From: a virus
IMG/VR virus record: IMGVR_UViG_3300009159_000103
Location: 1 to 46,758 of that record
Direction: 5' to 3' (one strand)
Length of the DNA: 46,758 bases
The notes below the pieces were generated by a model, which worked only from the letters and a program-made list of their open reading frames with translations, ran no database searches and was not told where the DNA came from. Positions 23,791 through 32,054 of the stretch are shown one piece after another (the first letter of the stretch is position 1; each line of letters opens with the position of its first letter). Both the position numbers and the translations under genes were made by a program.

Positions 23791-26700
23791 ATGACGCTCT
23801 ATGACAAACTAAAGAAAAATATCACCGAAGTTCAAGAGCCTCTTTCTCAGGGTGAGAAGAACTTTAAGGCTCTTCATAATCCCGACTATGCAAACTTAGT
23901 TCCAGGTGTTACCGACCAGGAACACCTGTTCAAAGGGGTTCCACAAAGAAAAGATCCTAAGACAGCATCGTACGAAGGCGATGAGTCTGCAAAGGCTTAT
24001 GACAAAACATTAAAAGTTAAAGAAGAAAAAGTCATTAAGGGCGGCTATCGCGACGATGACGGTAAATATCACCAGCCTAAAACTTCTTCAAATCTTTTGA
24101 AAGATCGCATTGCAAATAAAATTGCTATTGCAAAGAAGACTGCTGATGCCATGCGCAAAGAAGAAGCTAATCAACTTGACGAAAAAGCTAAATGGAGATC
24201 ATCTTCAGCAGCGAAAAAAATTACTGATCCAGATAAAGATTTAGGAATGGCTGATTATGATTATCACCATGAAAATCCTAGATCAACAGGCAGACTAAAA
24301 TCAACTGCAGATACTGAACCTTCAGATGGTTCGATTAATAATCGTGCAAAATCCAGCATTAATTCAATGGGTAAACGCAAAGGTATGATTAGTAAAGCAG
24401 ACATTAATCGTGTAAAATCAAATGCATTCAATACTTTAAATAAAGAAGAAGTCGAACCACTTGACGAATTGTCACCAGAACTTCTTGGTCGTTATGCTAG
24501 CAGGGCTACAAAAGATGCTAGCGCCAATCTGAAAAAAATTGCTGGGGCGAAAGACCGGTACACGGGCCGCACGTTTCAGGGTCGTGCTAACAAGCGTGAA
24601 ACGGGTGCTGACATGGCAATCGACAAAATACGAGGCAATTATAATGTAAAAGTTCATGCAAAAGAAGAAGTTGAAGAAAGCACCAACTTTTATTCTATTC
24701 GACATATGTCGAGTGCAAAGCTTAAATTTCATATTATGAATAATCTTCCACATGGCAGTTATAGCAAATCAGAAATGAAAGTTGAACACGATCGCCGCAT
24801 GCGCACTGAACCTGCTTACGTAAAAACCAAAGCGTCACTTGCAAATACTATGCCGGTTAAAGAAGAACTCAAGCCGACTGACCACAAAGCAGAAAGACTA
24901 GATCTTATTAACAGAGCCGCTGCTGCTGGACTAACCGTTGCACAAAGAAAAGCGATGCGCGCAGCTGCTGACCTACATGGTAAGGCTATGAATGATATGA
25001 GATATGCTGACGCCGCAAGAAAAGCAACAAAAGCGTTAGGTGAAGAAGTAGAACAGATTGACGAATTATCGCCAAACTTACTTCATGCATATACCAAGAA
25101 AGCTGCGAGTCAACTTGCTAATAAAGCGACTAATGACAATGCAACATCGAATCCGCGTGTTCAACGCAAAATAAAGAATCGCCTCAGAGGTATAATTGGT
25201 GCATCTGGCAGAAATGCAGATAGAGCTAATGATGCAAATGAATTTAGCGAAGAAATTGAACTCGATGAAGCTGGTATGCCATCTTCAGTTATAAAGTCAA
25301 AGCAAAAATACTCTAATATGTCAGATAAAGACTTTGCTGCAATGCATGGTAATAAACCCGAAACTGAACTTAGATCTATGGCGCAAAGACATGGCTACGG
25401 CAAAGATAGTTCGGAATATGTGAATAAAGTTAAGCGCGGTTCTTCTATGAAAAAAGAAGAAATGGAAAGTGATTATGAAGAGACAAAAAAGAAGACTATG
25501 AAAGCATTTCCAAATGTTAAACATTTTACAAAGTCTGGTCATCCAGATTGGAAAAAGCACGGTATAACAAATATTCCAACTACCGAATCAGTTGAACTTG
25601 ACGAAGTAATCACCAAGAAGACTTCTATGGGAGACGTTATTTCCGACTTCGTTCACAGTAAGAATCCTAAGTTTGCTGGTAAGTCTAAAAAAGAACGTAT
25701 GAAGCAAGCTATGGGTGCCTATTACGCAATGCAGCGTAATGAAGCTTATGATGCAGAAAGCTCAGCAGAAGATGACTTTGAAGGTCTGATGGCTAAGACA
25801 GAGTTGTCAGCTATTAGAGATAAAGCTAGTAAACTGATTTCGATGATTAGCGATTCAGATGACCTTGAAGCCTGGGTTCAGTCAAAGATCTCCTACGCCA
25901 AAGTTCAAATTGATGGCGTTTATGACTATATGACTTATAGCGGTGAACATAAGACTCCAGAAGAATCAGAATATTCTCAATCGGGTCAGATGGCTTCAAA
26001 CTACGGAAACTTTATGAACCGTATGGGTGAAGAATACGTAGTTGAGAAGAAAAGTGACGACAATGAAGATGATGATGAAATGGAACGCGCAGCTAGCAAG
26101 AATATAATCAACCAGATGCGTAAAGTACCAGTTGATAGTATGCACAAGCTAACTTTTGAAAATGGAAAAAAACATTTAGTACACCATAACAACGTTGTAA
26201 AAGCTCTTCAAGTGCATGCAAATACGCCAATTGCTAAAGGCGCTAAAGAAAATGTGCAAAACGCGCTTGGCCGATCGCATGAAGATTTTATGCATGTAGT
26301 TAAGTATGGCAAACCAGCGCCAGTTAAGGCTCGTTCAAAAGTTTCTCTTGCCGGCATGAAAGAAGAAGCCGATTTAGAAACACGCGAATCAGGAATGCGC
26401 CCTAAAAAGGCTATCGTGGTTACTGGTTCAGATGGTAAACCAAAAGTCAGATACTTCACTCCAGCCCGTAAACAGATTGACGTATCTTCTGAAGGACTTA
26501 AAGGAAATCAACATAAGATCGATGCTAATAAAAATGGCAAGATCGATAGTCAAGACTTTAAGCTTCTGAGAAAGAAGAAAGTACAGGAAGCCGAAGAGAT
26601 GACTCCAGAGAATGTTGCTAAAGCTGCAGCTACTCAGACTCAATTTGGGGCTGTTGGAAATAGGAACATGCAACAGGATAGCATTGATAAGATGCAATCT

Positions 26701-26922
26701 GATCCACTTGCTTCTAAACAAAAAATCAAACTTCCTCCTACTCAGGGCAATAAACCAATCGGTGGAGATACCCAAACTCATCCGGATATTGCTGAAGAAA
26801 TTTTGTTAAATAAACTATACGACAGTTTATCTGAACAGAATAAAGAGAAGTTTGAAGCAATGCTTGATACCGACGATGGCATCGAGAATCTTTTGGACTT
26901 CGCTAGGGAGCAAGAACTATAA
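23791..26922 (+). CDS. giant charged prohead-core/internal protein with LDELSP repeats and an EF-hand loop
   Basis: 1043 residues of low-complexity, Lys/Glu-rich, mostly helical sequence in the position where T4 has the small core protein gp68. It contains recurring modules: EEVEPLDELSPELLGRYASRA near residue 221 and EEVEQIDELSPNLLHAYTKKA near 420. Related acidic junctions are EEIELDEAG and ESVELDEVI. The many L-x-E and I-x-E tripeptides match the specificity of the T4 gp21 protease, so it may be chopped during head maturation. Near residues 911-922 DANKNGKIDSQD is a complete EF-hand/dockerin-type calcium loop. Inferred to be an internal scaffold or internal head protein; it abuts gp67 and overlaps the next gene by 1 base. 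Confidence 0.65.
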   Translation: MTLYDKLKKNITEVQEPLSQGEKNFKALHNPDYANLVPGVTDQEHLFKGVPQRKDPKTASYEGDESAKAYDKTLKVKEEKVIKGGYRDDDGKYHQPKTSSNLLKDRIANKIAIAKKTADAMRKEEANQLDEKAKWRSSSAAKKITDPDKDLGMADYDYHHENPRSTGRLKSTADTEPSDGSINNRAKSSINSMGKRKGMISKADINRVKSNAFNTLNKEEVEPLDELSPELLGRYASRATKDASANLKKIAGAKDRYTGRTFQGRANKRETGADMAIDKIRGNYNVKVHAKEEVEESTNFYSIRHMSSAKLKFHIMNNLPHGSYSKSEMKVEHDRRMRTEPAYVKTKASLANTMPVKEELKPTDHKAERLDLINRAAAAGLTVAQRKAMRAAADLHGKAMNDMRYADAARKATKALGEEVEQIDELSPNLLHAYTKKAASQLANKATNDNATSNPRVQRKIKNRLRGIIGASGRNADRANDANEFSEEIELDEAGMPSSVIKSKQKYSNMSDKDFAAMHGNKPETELRSMAQRHGYGKDSSEYVNKVKRGSSMKKEEMESDYEETKKKTMKAFPNVKHFTKSGHPDWKKHGITNIPTTESVELDEVITKKTSMGDVISDFVHSKNPKFAGKSKKERMKQAMGAYYAMQRNEAYDAESSAEDDFEGLMAKTELSAIRDKASKLISMISDSDDLEAWVQSKISYAKVQIDGVYDYMTYSGEHKTPEESEYSQSGQMASNYGNFMNRMGEEYVVEKKSDDNEDDDEMERAASKNIINQMRKVPVDSMHKLTFENGKKHLVHHNNVVKALQVHANTPIAKGAKENVQNALGRSHEDFMHVVKYGKPAPVKARSKVSLAGMKEEADLETRESGMRPKKAIVVTGSDGKPKVRYFTPARKQIDVSSEGLKGNQHKIDANKNGKIDSQDFKLLRKKKVQEAEEMTPENVAKAAATQTQFGAVGNRNMQQDSIDKMQSDPLASKQKIKLPPTQGNKPIGGDTQTHPDIAEEILLNKLYDSLSEQNKEKFEAMLDTDDGIENLLDFAREQEL

Positions 26923-27452
26923 TGGCTGAAGTATTCAAACCAATCGGAACTGAAACGTCAGTTAATGCTCTGGCTACAGCCGTGAGCACATCTTCGCGTC
27001 TCATTCGTTTAGTACATACTGGTGCTGCGGCAACAGTATCAAACACGATCACGTGTAGAACTGCGGTTACTTTCAACTCTAACACAGATATTGATTCTAC
27101 TAATGATTTTATTACTTTGACGAATCACTATTTTAAAGTTGGTGACGTGGTTCTTTACACAACATCGACCGGTAACACCGCAATTACCGGTCTTGCAAAC
27201 AATACTACTTACTACGTTGGACCAATTGCTAATACTTCTGGTATTCAGTTATCTGCATCACTCGGTGGTGCAAATGTTAACATAACTAAGAGTGTTACAG
27301 AATCTGGTCAGAACTTAACTAGAACAAATTATACGATCACACTAATTGGTGGTCAAACTATAGTTCTTGAAAAATACACGGCGTATGATACATTGCTTGG
27401 CACCGACGTTGGAACAAACGTAAAAGCCGTAGCAGTCGCGTACACGAACTAA
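26922..27452 (+). CDS. head-associated structural protein (unknown)
   Basis: 176 residues, beta-rich and Thr/Asn-rich. After a short lead (VFKPIGTETSVNALATAVSTSSRLIRLVHTG) a domain of the type FKVGDVVLYTTSTGNTAITGLANNTTYYV ... GIQLSASLGG follows, a module common in phage structural proteins. The start overlaps the core protein stop by 1 base (TAATG) and the gene precedes the protease by 10 bp. A capsid decoration or head completion role is plausible but not shown. Confidence 0.6.
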   Translation: MAEVFKPIGTETSVNALATAVSTSSRLIRLVHTGAAATVSNTITCRTAVTFNSNTDIDSTNDFITLTNHYFKVGDVVLYTTSTGNTAITGLANNTTYYVGPIANTSGIQLSASLGGANVNITKSVTESGQNLTRTNYTITLIGGQTIVLEKYTAYDTLLGTDVGTNVKAVAVAYTN

Positions 27453-27462
27453 GGAAACTAAA

Positions 27463-28122
27463 ATGAAACTCATGGCAGAACTTAACGAATCAATAAAGAT
27501 CATCACCGAAGAAGGTGTAGAAGGGAAAAAGAACCTCTACATCCATGGTCCATTTATTCAGACTGAAGTGAAGAATCGTAATGGTCGTATGTATCGAAAT
27601 GAGTCTGTTGCTAAAGAAGTAAAAAGATATAACGAAGAATATGTTCTTAAAGGTAGAGCTCTCGGTGAACTTGGTCACCCCGAAAGTCCATCGATAAACT
27701 TAGATCGTGTTTCTCATAAAATCGTTTCTCTTATTCCTGAAGGTAACGACTTTATTGGTAAAGCACAAATTCTTTCTACACCGATGGGTGAGATTGCCAG
27801 AAATCTTATTGAGTCTGGGGTTCAACTAGGTGTCTCAACACGTGGTATGGGATCGCTAAAAGAAGTTAACGGAATTCAAATAGTTCAAGATGACTTCTAT
27901 TTGGCTACGGCTGCTGATATTGTTGCAGATCCATCTGCGCCAAATGCTTTCGTTAATGGCATCATGGAAGGTATCGATTGGGTCTGGGACAATGGTTTAC
28001 TAAAAGCCCAGGAGCTTGAACAAGCAAAGAAGAAGATTGAAGAGTCCGCCAGGAAGGTGAACAAAAAAGAGCTAGAAGAAGCTAAACTTCGAATCTTCAA
28101 GCATTTCGTTTCAAATCTCTGA
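27463..28122 (+). CDS. 21: prohead core scaffold protease gp21
   Basis: 219 residues (T4 212). KKNLYIHGPFIQTEVKNRNGRMY and ALGELGHPES carry the probable catalytic His72, GVQLGVSTRGMG carries the nucleophile Ser125, and DIVADPSAPNAF supplies the third conserved segment; this is the herpesvirus-assemblin-like serine protease fold. It removes the scaffold and trims the capsid protein after L-x-E or I-x-E sites. The C-terminal helical tail (residues 180-219) is charged. It is followed by a late promoter and gp22. Confidence 0.9.
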   Translation: MKLMAELNESIKIITEEGVEGKKNLYIHGPFIQTEVKNRNGRMYRNESVAKEVKRYNEEYVLKGRALGELGHPESPSINLDRVSHKIVSLIPEGNDFIGKAQILSTPMGEIARNLIESGVQLGVSTRGMGSLKEVNGIQIVQDDFYLATAADIVADPSAPNAFVNGIMEGIDWVWDNGLLKAQELEQAKKKIEESARKVNKKELEEAKLRIFKHFVSNL

Positions 28123-28126
28123 ATTT

Positions 28127-28134
28127 TATAAATA
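28127..28134 (+). promoter_or_regulatory. late promoter of gene 22
   Basis: An exact TATAAATA 25 bp upstream of the gp22 ATG; +1 predicted at G28140. A 5-bp ATTTT/AAAAT repeat flanks it (28123-28127 and 28142-28146), too short to call with confidence. Ribosome site AGGAG at 28147-28151. Confidence 0.8.
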
Positions 28135-28158
28135 CTTAAGAAAAATAGGAGTATCACA

Positions 28159-29217
28159 ATGTCTGAGAACTACAATAACCGTGAAGAGATCTTTGACGAC
28201 TCGGAAATAGTCGAAGAAGAAACTTCAAATGCAAGTACGATTGCGGGCAATCCAACCGTCTCTCGTTCAGATCTAATTAGAAACATGGTTTCTTATGCTA
28301 CTAAGCTTGGGCCTGAAGAATTGGCTGACTTCGTTTCTCGTATTGGCGCGGCTGAAGAAATGACTTCCCCCAATGACGTTAATGCTCAAATGGATAGCGC
28401 GTTAGGTACTTCTGATAATTCAGCCAGTAACAAAGCATCTATCAAATCTGCGAGCGCACCAGGTGAACCAAATAAAGGTCTTCCTTCAGCAGTCAAAGAA
28501 GATCTTGCTTTAGTGTTTGGTAATTCTCTCGACCTTTCGGAAGAATTCAAAGACAAAGTTTCTACTTTGTTTGAAGCAGCTGTAATGACTCGTGTCGATA
28601 TTGAAAGAGTTCGTATCGAAGAAGAAGTTGCAGCTGAAGCCGAAGAAGCTCTCGAAGCTCTCCAAGAAGAGATGGAAGAGAACATTGACGCATACTTGAA
28701 CTACGCAGTTGCTGAATGGATGGATCAAAACAAACTTGCTGTTCAAAGCAACATCAAGATCGATATGGCTGAATCATTCTTCAACGGTCTTCACAACCTC
28801 TTTACAGAACATTATATTGATATCCCCGACGAAGAAGTTGGTGTTGTTGAATCTCTCATGACGGAAATTGAAGAGCTCAGAGATTATATCAATGAGACGA
28901 CTGAAAAGAATATCGAACTCACTAAGATCGTTTCTCAAAAAGAAGTGTCTGAGTCTGCATCTAAACTTGCTGAAAACTTGACAGACACTCAAAAAGAAAA
29001 GTTTACAAAGTTGATTGAAGCTGTAGATTATTCTTCTGTTGAAGAATTCAATAAAAAAGCAAACATCATCAAAGAAACTTATTTTACAAAGAGCGACGTG
29101 AAAGTGAATGCCGACCAACTTATTAGTGAGTCAGTAGATGAGCCTGCTAAAGCTGAATACGTTGACCCTGATATGAAAGTTTATGTTCAGTCGCTTTCCA
29201 GAAGTATTAAGAAGTAG
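28159..29217 (+). CDS. 22: prohead core scaffold protein gp22
   Basis: 352 residues (T4 269), acidic and predicted largely coiled. DLIRNMVSYATKLGPEELADFV, VKEDLALVFGNSLDLSEEFKDKVSTLFEAAVMTRVDIE and AEEALEALQEEMEENIDAYLNYAVAEWMDQNKLAVQSNIK are the recognisable scaffold core. Many L-x-E and I-x-E tripeptides (such as LSE, IEE) are potential gp21 sites. It forms the interior scaffold on which the capsid protein polymerises and is then degraded. Confidence 0.9.
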   Translation: MSENYNNREEIFDDSEIVEEETSNASTIAGNPTVSRSDLIRNMVSYATKLGPEELADFVSRIGAAEEMTSPNDVNAQMDSALGTSDNSASNKASIKSASAPGEPNKGLPSAVKEDLALVFGNSLDLSEEFKDKVSTLFEAAVMTRVDIERVRIEEEVAAEAEEALEALQEEMEENIDAYLNYAVAEWMDQNKLAVQSNIKIDMAESFFNGLHNLFTEHYIDIPDEEVGVVESLMTEIEELRDYINETTEKNIELTKIVSQKEVSESASKLAENLTDTQKEKFTKLIEAVDYSSVEEFNKKANIIKETYFTKSDVKVNADQLISESVDEPAKAEYVDPDMKVYVQSLSRSIKK

Positions 29218-29242
29218 TTTTAAATAAATAATCTAGTAAAAC
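29217..29242 (+). promoter_or_regulatory. variant late promoter of gene 23 inside a 6-bp inverted repeat
   Basis: AATAAATA (29223-29230) differs from TATAAATA at one base. It sits in the loop of GTTTTA (29217-29222) / TAAAAC (29237-29242), with a 14-base loop. Predicted +1 is G29236, so the right arm starts at +2, as at genes 20, 33546 and 13475. The gene has a strong AAAAGGAG ribosome site. Confidence 0.6.
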
Positions 29243-29260
29243 CTCAAAAGGAGAAAACAA

Positions 29261-30637
29261 ATGGAAACCTTTAGCATTAGAGAAGACTTGCTCCAAAAGT
29301 GGAAGCCCGTGCTTGAGCATGGCGATCTTCCATCTATTAAGGACGCACACCGCCGGAGAGTTACTGCTCAGATCCTCGAGAATACCGAGATCGCGATCAG
29401 AGAACAAGCAAACTTTAACCCACAATCTCTGTTCGAAGTCTCACCAGCAAACGCCGGTGGTACTGGTGGTTATGCTGGCGCCGGTGGTACTGGGGTTGCT
29501 GGTTACGATCCTATCTTGATCTCGTTGGTTCGTCGTGCAATGCCTAACCTGATTGCATACGATATCTGCGGCGTTCAGCCAATGACCGGTCCTACTGGTT
29601 TGATCTTCGCAATGCGTGCTAACTACGCTAACTCGACTGCTCGTACTACTGCGGAAGCGCTGTATAACGAAGCTAACACCGAGTTTGCTTCGCCTGGCAT
29701 CTCGCAAGCTAACACTATCGGTAACAAGTCGGTTGGTACTTCACCTGGTTCAACTTCTCAAACGACAGTTCTGGCTAACAGCAACATCTATAACTTTGCT
29801 GGTGGTGCAAACACTCAACAGCTCGAAGCACTTGGTTCAACATCGAACGTGGCTTTTGCTGAAATGGCTTTCTCGATCGATAAGCAGACTGTTACTGCTA
29901 AATCGCGCGCTCTGAAAGCTGAATACACCATGGAACTCGCCCAAGACCTTAAGGCGGTTCATGGCCTCGACGCTGAAACTGAATTGGCTTCGATTCTGCA
30001 ATCTGAAATCCTTGCTGAAATCAACCGTGAAGTTGTTCGTTCGATCAACATCACTGCTGTTCGTGGTGCCAACACAGGTACAACTACTCAAGGTATCTTC
30101 GACCTCGACACCGACTCAAACGGCCGTTGGTCGGTTGAAAAGTTCAAAGGTCTGATGTTCCAGATTGAACGTGAAGCTAACCAGATTGCTAAAGATACTC
30201 GTCGGGGTAAAGGTAACGTGATCATCTGCTCTTCTGACGTTGCTTCGGCTCTTCAGATGGCTGGTGTTCTTGACTACACTCCTGCTTTGAATTCAAACAA
30301 TCTGCAGGTTGACGATACTGGTAACACCTTTGCTGGTGTGTTGAATGGCCGCTATCGTGTTTACATCGACCCCTATACTTCCGGTAACTACATGACCATT
30401 GGTTATAAAGGTGCCAACGTATTCGACGCTGGTCTCTTCTATTGCCCCTACGTTCCTCTACAGATGGTTCGTGCGGTTGGTCAAGATACCTTCCAGCCGA
30501 AAATTGGCTTTAAGACTCGCTATGGTATCGTTCCTAACCCCTTCGCAAAAGGTGCAACCGCTGCTTCGGCAACTGCTGCTCTTGAAGAAGATACGAACGT
30601 TTACTATCGTCGTGTTTTGGTTACCAACCTGCTCTAA
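29261..30637 (+). CDS. 23: major capsid protein gp23
   Basis: 458 residues (T4 521). The N-terminal METFSIREDLLQKWKPVLEH and HRRRVTAQILENTEIAI form the delta region. A maturation site fits SLFE|VSPANAGG, cleavage after Glu59 by the gp21 protease at an L-x-E. The body has YDICGVQPMTGPTGLIFAMR, LKAEYTMELAQDLKAVHGLDAE, GRWSVEKFKGLMFQIEREAN, GKGNVIICSSDVASALQMAG and GRYRVYIDPY, all diagnostic. Codon use is richer in CTG and GGT than neighbouring genes, fitting high expression. No gp24-like vertex gene follows; the block ends in a terminator. Confidence 0.97.
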   Translation: METFSIREDLLQKWKPVLEHGDLPSIKDAHRRRVTAQILENTEIAIREQANFNPQSLFEVSPANAGGTGGYAGAGGTGVAGYDPILISLVRRAMPNLIAYDICGVQPMTGPTGLIFAMRANYANSTARTTAEALYNEANTEFASPGISQANTIGNKSVGTSPGSTSQTTVLANSNIYNFAGGANTQQLEALGSTSNVAFAEMAFSIDKQTVTAKSRALKAEYTMELAQDLKAVHGLDAETELASILQSEILAEINREVVRSINITAVRGANTGTTTQGIFDLDTDSNGRWSVEKFKGLMFQIEREANQIAKDTRRGKGNVIICSSDVASALQMAGVLDYTPALNSNNLQVDDTGNTFAGVLNGRYRVYIDPYTSGNYMTIGYKGANVFDAGLFYCPYVPLQMVRAVGQDTFQPKIGFKTRYGIVPNPFAKGATAASATAALEEDTNVYYRRVLVTNLL

Positions 30638-30667
30638 TAACAAGCAGAAGAAACTACAAAATAAACT

Positions 30668-30695
30668 AAGGGGATCCGAAAGGATCCCCTTTTTT
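30668..30695 (+). terminator. strong intrinsic terminator after gene 23
   Basis: AAGGGGATCC (30668-30677), GAAA tetraloop, GGATCCCCTT (30682-30691), then more T to 30695. A 10-bp perfect stem with a GNRA loop and U-run is a classic rho-independent terminator and closes the late block. Read leftward it is followed by a looser U-rich tract, so it could also stop RNA coming from the leftward promoter at 30756-30783. Confidence 0.95.
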
Positions 30696-30755
30696 GTTGT
30701 TTAATTTACAATCTACAATATATAATTGATTATCCATTTTTATCAACATAATACT

Positions 30756-30783
30756 ATTATACACGGTCTATAAAAATTGTCAA
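30756..30783 (-). promoter_or_regulatory. leftward consensus promoter with no downstream gene
   Basis: On the minus strand: TTGACA (30783 to 30778), 16-base spacer, TATAAT (30761 to 30756). Both hexamers are perfect. RNA would start near 30749 and run toward the terminator hairpin about 55 bases on, giving an RNA of roughly 80-90 bases, or antisense to the gene 23 end if it reads through. No minus-strand gene lies downstream. Confidence 0.6.
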
Positions 30784-30816
30784 CCTATTTTTTTTCTTGG
30801 AGTTTACACTTTTCAG

Positions 30817-30845
30817 TTGACATTTTCTAAGATCTCTGTTAAGAT
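30817..30845 (+). promoter_or_regulatory. early promoter 1
   Basis: TTGACA at 30817-30822, 17-base spacer, TAAGAT at 30840-30845. It shares TTGACATTT with the promoters at 30907, 37277 and 41077. It is the first of two in tandem upstream of the early small-gene cluster. Confidence 0.75.
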
Positions 30846-30906
30846 ATAGTCTAGTGAATGCCCAGGTGATACGGAGAAAAAAGTTGCTCAACAGTGAAAA
30901 AAGTAG

Positions 30907-30935
30907 TTGACATTTCTTTGAAAAAAGAATATATT
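30907..30935 (+). promoter_or_regulatory. early promoter 2
   Basis: TTGACA at 30907-30912, exactly 17 bases, TATATT at 30930-30935; start near 30942, about 22 bases before the ATG at 30964 and just upstream of its GGAG. It is the main candidate promoter for the small-gene cluster. Confidence 0.85.
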
Positions 30936-30963
30936 GAATATATAAGGTAAATGGAGAAACACA

Positions 30964-31374
30964 ATGTACACGTTTGATGGCTCTATCGTTTCGGATCTAC
31001 ACAAAGATACCTACGGCTTTCGTCCCACTGCAGATTTCTGGGCAAACTGGAATGATTCTTCTGATGCTGACAAACAGCATATCTGGGATCACCTGTGTGA
31101 AGCTCACGATTATGCTATGGATCTTGAGGCTAACAGAACTATTGATGCAATCAATGCTTTCGAGATTGAAGTTGCAAACGCTCTTGATCTTGGGGCTTCT
31201 TCTCGAGATGTAGCAGTTCGTTGGATCGTTGAGTCACTGAACTTGACTCAGTTTGATTTAATGTATGGTGGTAACTATATCTGCTTCCTCAAAGACTTGC
31301 CGCTGTCTATGGCGCAACTGTTCGAAAAATCCATTCGTCAACTTTCAAAAAATCTTATGGAGGAGCTTTTGTAA
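30964..31374 (+). CDS. early protein of unknown function (136 aa)
   Basis: First gene of the early cluster, directly behind two promoters and with a GGAG ribosome site. It is acidic and mostly helical: an aromatic N-terminal segment (TYGFRPTADFWANWNDSSDADKQHIWDHLCEAHDYAMDLE) is followed by amphipathic helices. The length and aromatic N-terminus resemble early phage proteins of unknown role. Being the promoter-proximal gene suggests high early expression and perhaps a host-takeover role; no domain was recognised. Its stop overlaps the next ATG by 1 base. Confidence 0.75.
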   Translation: MYTFDGSIVSDLHKDTYGFRPTADFWANWNDSSDADKQHIWDHLCEAHDYAMDLEANRTIDAINAFEIEVANALDLGASSRDVAVRWIVESLNLTQFDLMYGGNYICFLKDLPLSMAQLFEKSIRQLSKNLMEELL

Positions 31375-31604
31375 TGCTGGAAACTATGACCGCTTGTGAT
31401 CTGTGCTTTGGTATTCTTGAGTCGGAATTTCACCACCCATTAGTTAATGGTAAAGCTAATCGCGATAACATTGAAGATGCTATTACGATTGGAATGATGC
31501 AAAAGAAACTTGGATACGTAACGCAAGAGACTGTTGACATTGCTATTGCTTTGGTCAATGATCTATTGGCTGAATATTCACCACGGGAGGGTTTGCGTGA
31601 CTAA
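31374..31604 (+). CDS. early protein of unknown function (76 aa)
   Basis: 76 residues, helical, with two Cys near the start (TACDLCFGILESEFHHP) and a C-terminal helix DIAIALVNDLLAEYSP. It overlaps its neighbours by 1 and 8 bp, so it is translationally coupled within the early cluster. No domain recognised. Confidence 0.7.
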   Translation: MLETMTACDLCFGILESEFHHPLVNGKANRDNIEDAITIGMMQKKLGYVTQETVDIAIALVNDLLAEYSPREGLRD

Positions 31605-31830
31605 TATTACTGTTGCTCACTTCGAAAAGTGGCTTGGTAAACGCCGGATGTCTAAAGTCGGTCAGATGTGGTATGAGACTAGTGGCATCATGATCGTTCT
31701 AAAAGGTGGATTAACCAACGAAAAGTGGGATACGAACGGACGGTTTGTGGACACCAGCGAGCCCATCGCCGACATCAAGGCGGACCTACTTGAATTTTTT
31801 GATAATGTGGTGGAGGACCCCATAAAATGA
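31597..31830 (+). CDS. early protein of unknown function (77 aa)
   Basis: Starts at a GTG at 31597 with GGGAGG 7 bases upstream; a longer reading from 31534 would begin inside the previous gene and lacks a ribosome site. A small compact alpha/beta protein (HFEKWLGKRRMSKVGQMWYETSG, then IMIVLKGG). Function unknown. Confidence 0.7.
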   Translation: MTNITVAHFEKWLGKRRMSKVGQMWYETSGIMIVLKGGLTNEKWDTNGRFVDTSEPIADIKADLLEFFDNVVEDPIK

Positions 31831-32054
31831 CAACTGTTAACGTAGACGTAGATGTAGAACTTGATGATTTCGATGATCAAGACTTGATTGATGAACTAGA
31901 AAGTCGCGGATGGTTTGTTGGTCCTGAAAAAAGGTGGGAACCGCTATTTCAAGAGTTGACAAATGAAGAAATAGATGATATATTATCTAAGTATTCTTGG
32001 TCTATTCCTGGAACACTTGGTTTTGATATCTATGAGAAGTTGAGAAAGCGATGA
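31827..32054 (+). CDS. acidic early protein (75 aa)
   Basis: 75 residues, very acidic N-terminus (VNVDVDVELDDFDDQDLIDELESRGW), then a helical segment. The motif V-x-V-D-(V/I)-x-L-(D)-D-(F)-D is widespread in short phage proteins of unknown function. It overlaps both neighbours by 4 bp. The promoter at 31956-31984 lies inside it. Confidence 0.75.
   Translation: MTTVNVDVDVELDDFDDQDLIDELESRGWFVGPEKRWEPLFQELTNEEIDDILSKYSWSIPGTLGFDIYEKLRKR
31956..31984 (+). promoter_or_regulatory. intragenic sigma70-like promoter
   Basis: TTGACA at 31956-31961, 17-base spacer, TATATT at 31979-31984, inside the acidic 75-aa gene and about 60 bases upstream of the start at 32051. It has the same -10 and spacing as early promoter 2. 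Confidence 0.65.

Larger units (their letters stand above)
30696..30963. other. AT-rich control region between late and early genes
   Basis: The only gene-free stretch above 300 bases (30638-30963, including the terminator). It is AT-rich and holds no plausible gene or tRNA. It contains one leftward and two rightward sigma70-like promoters, listed separately. It divides the virion block from the early/nonstructural block. Confidence 0.7.

Noticed and set aside
30696-30963. tRNA or short gene in the control region
   Set aside because: No cloverleaf, no open frame of note; the content is promoters and AT-rich DNA.
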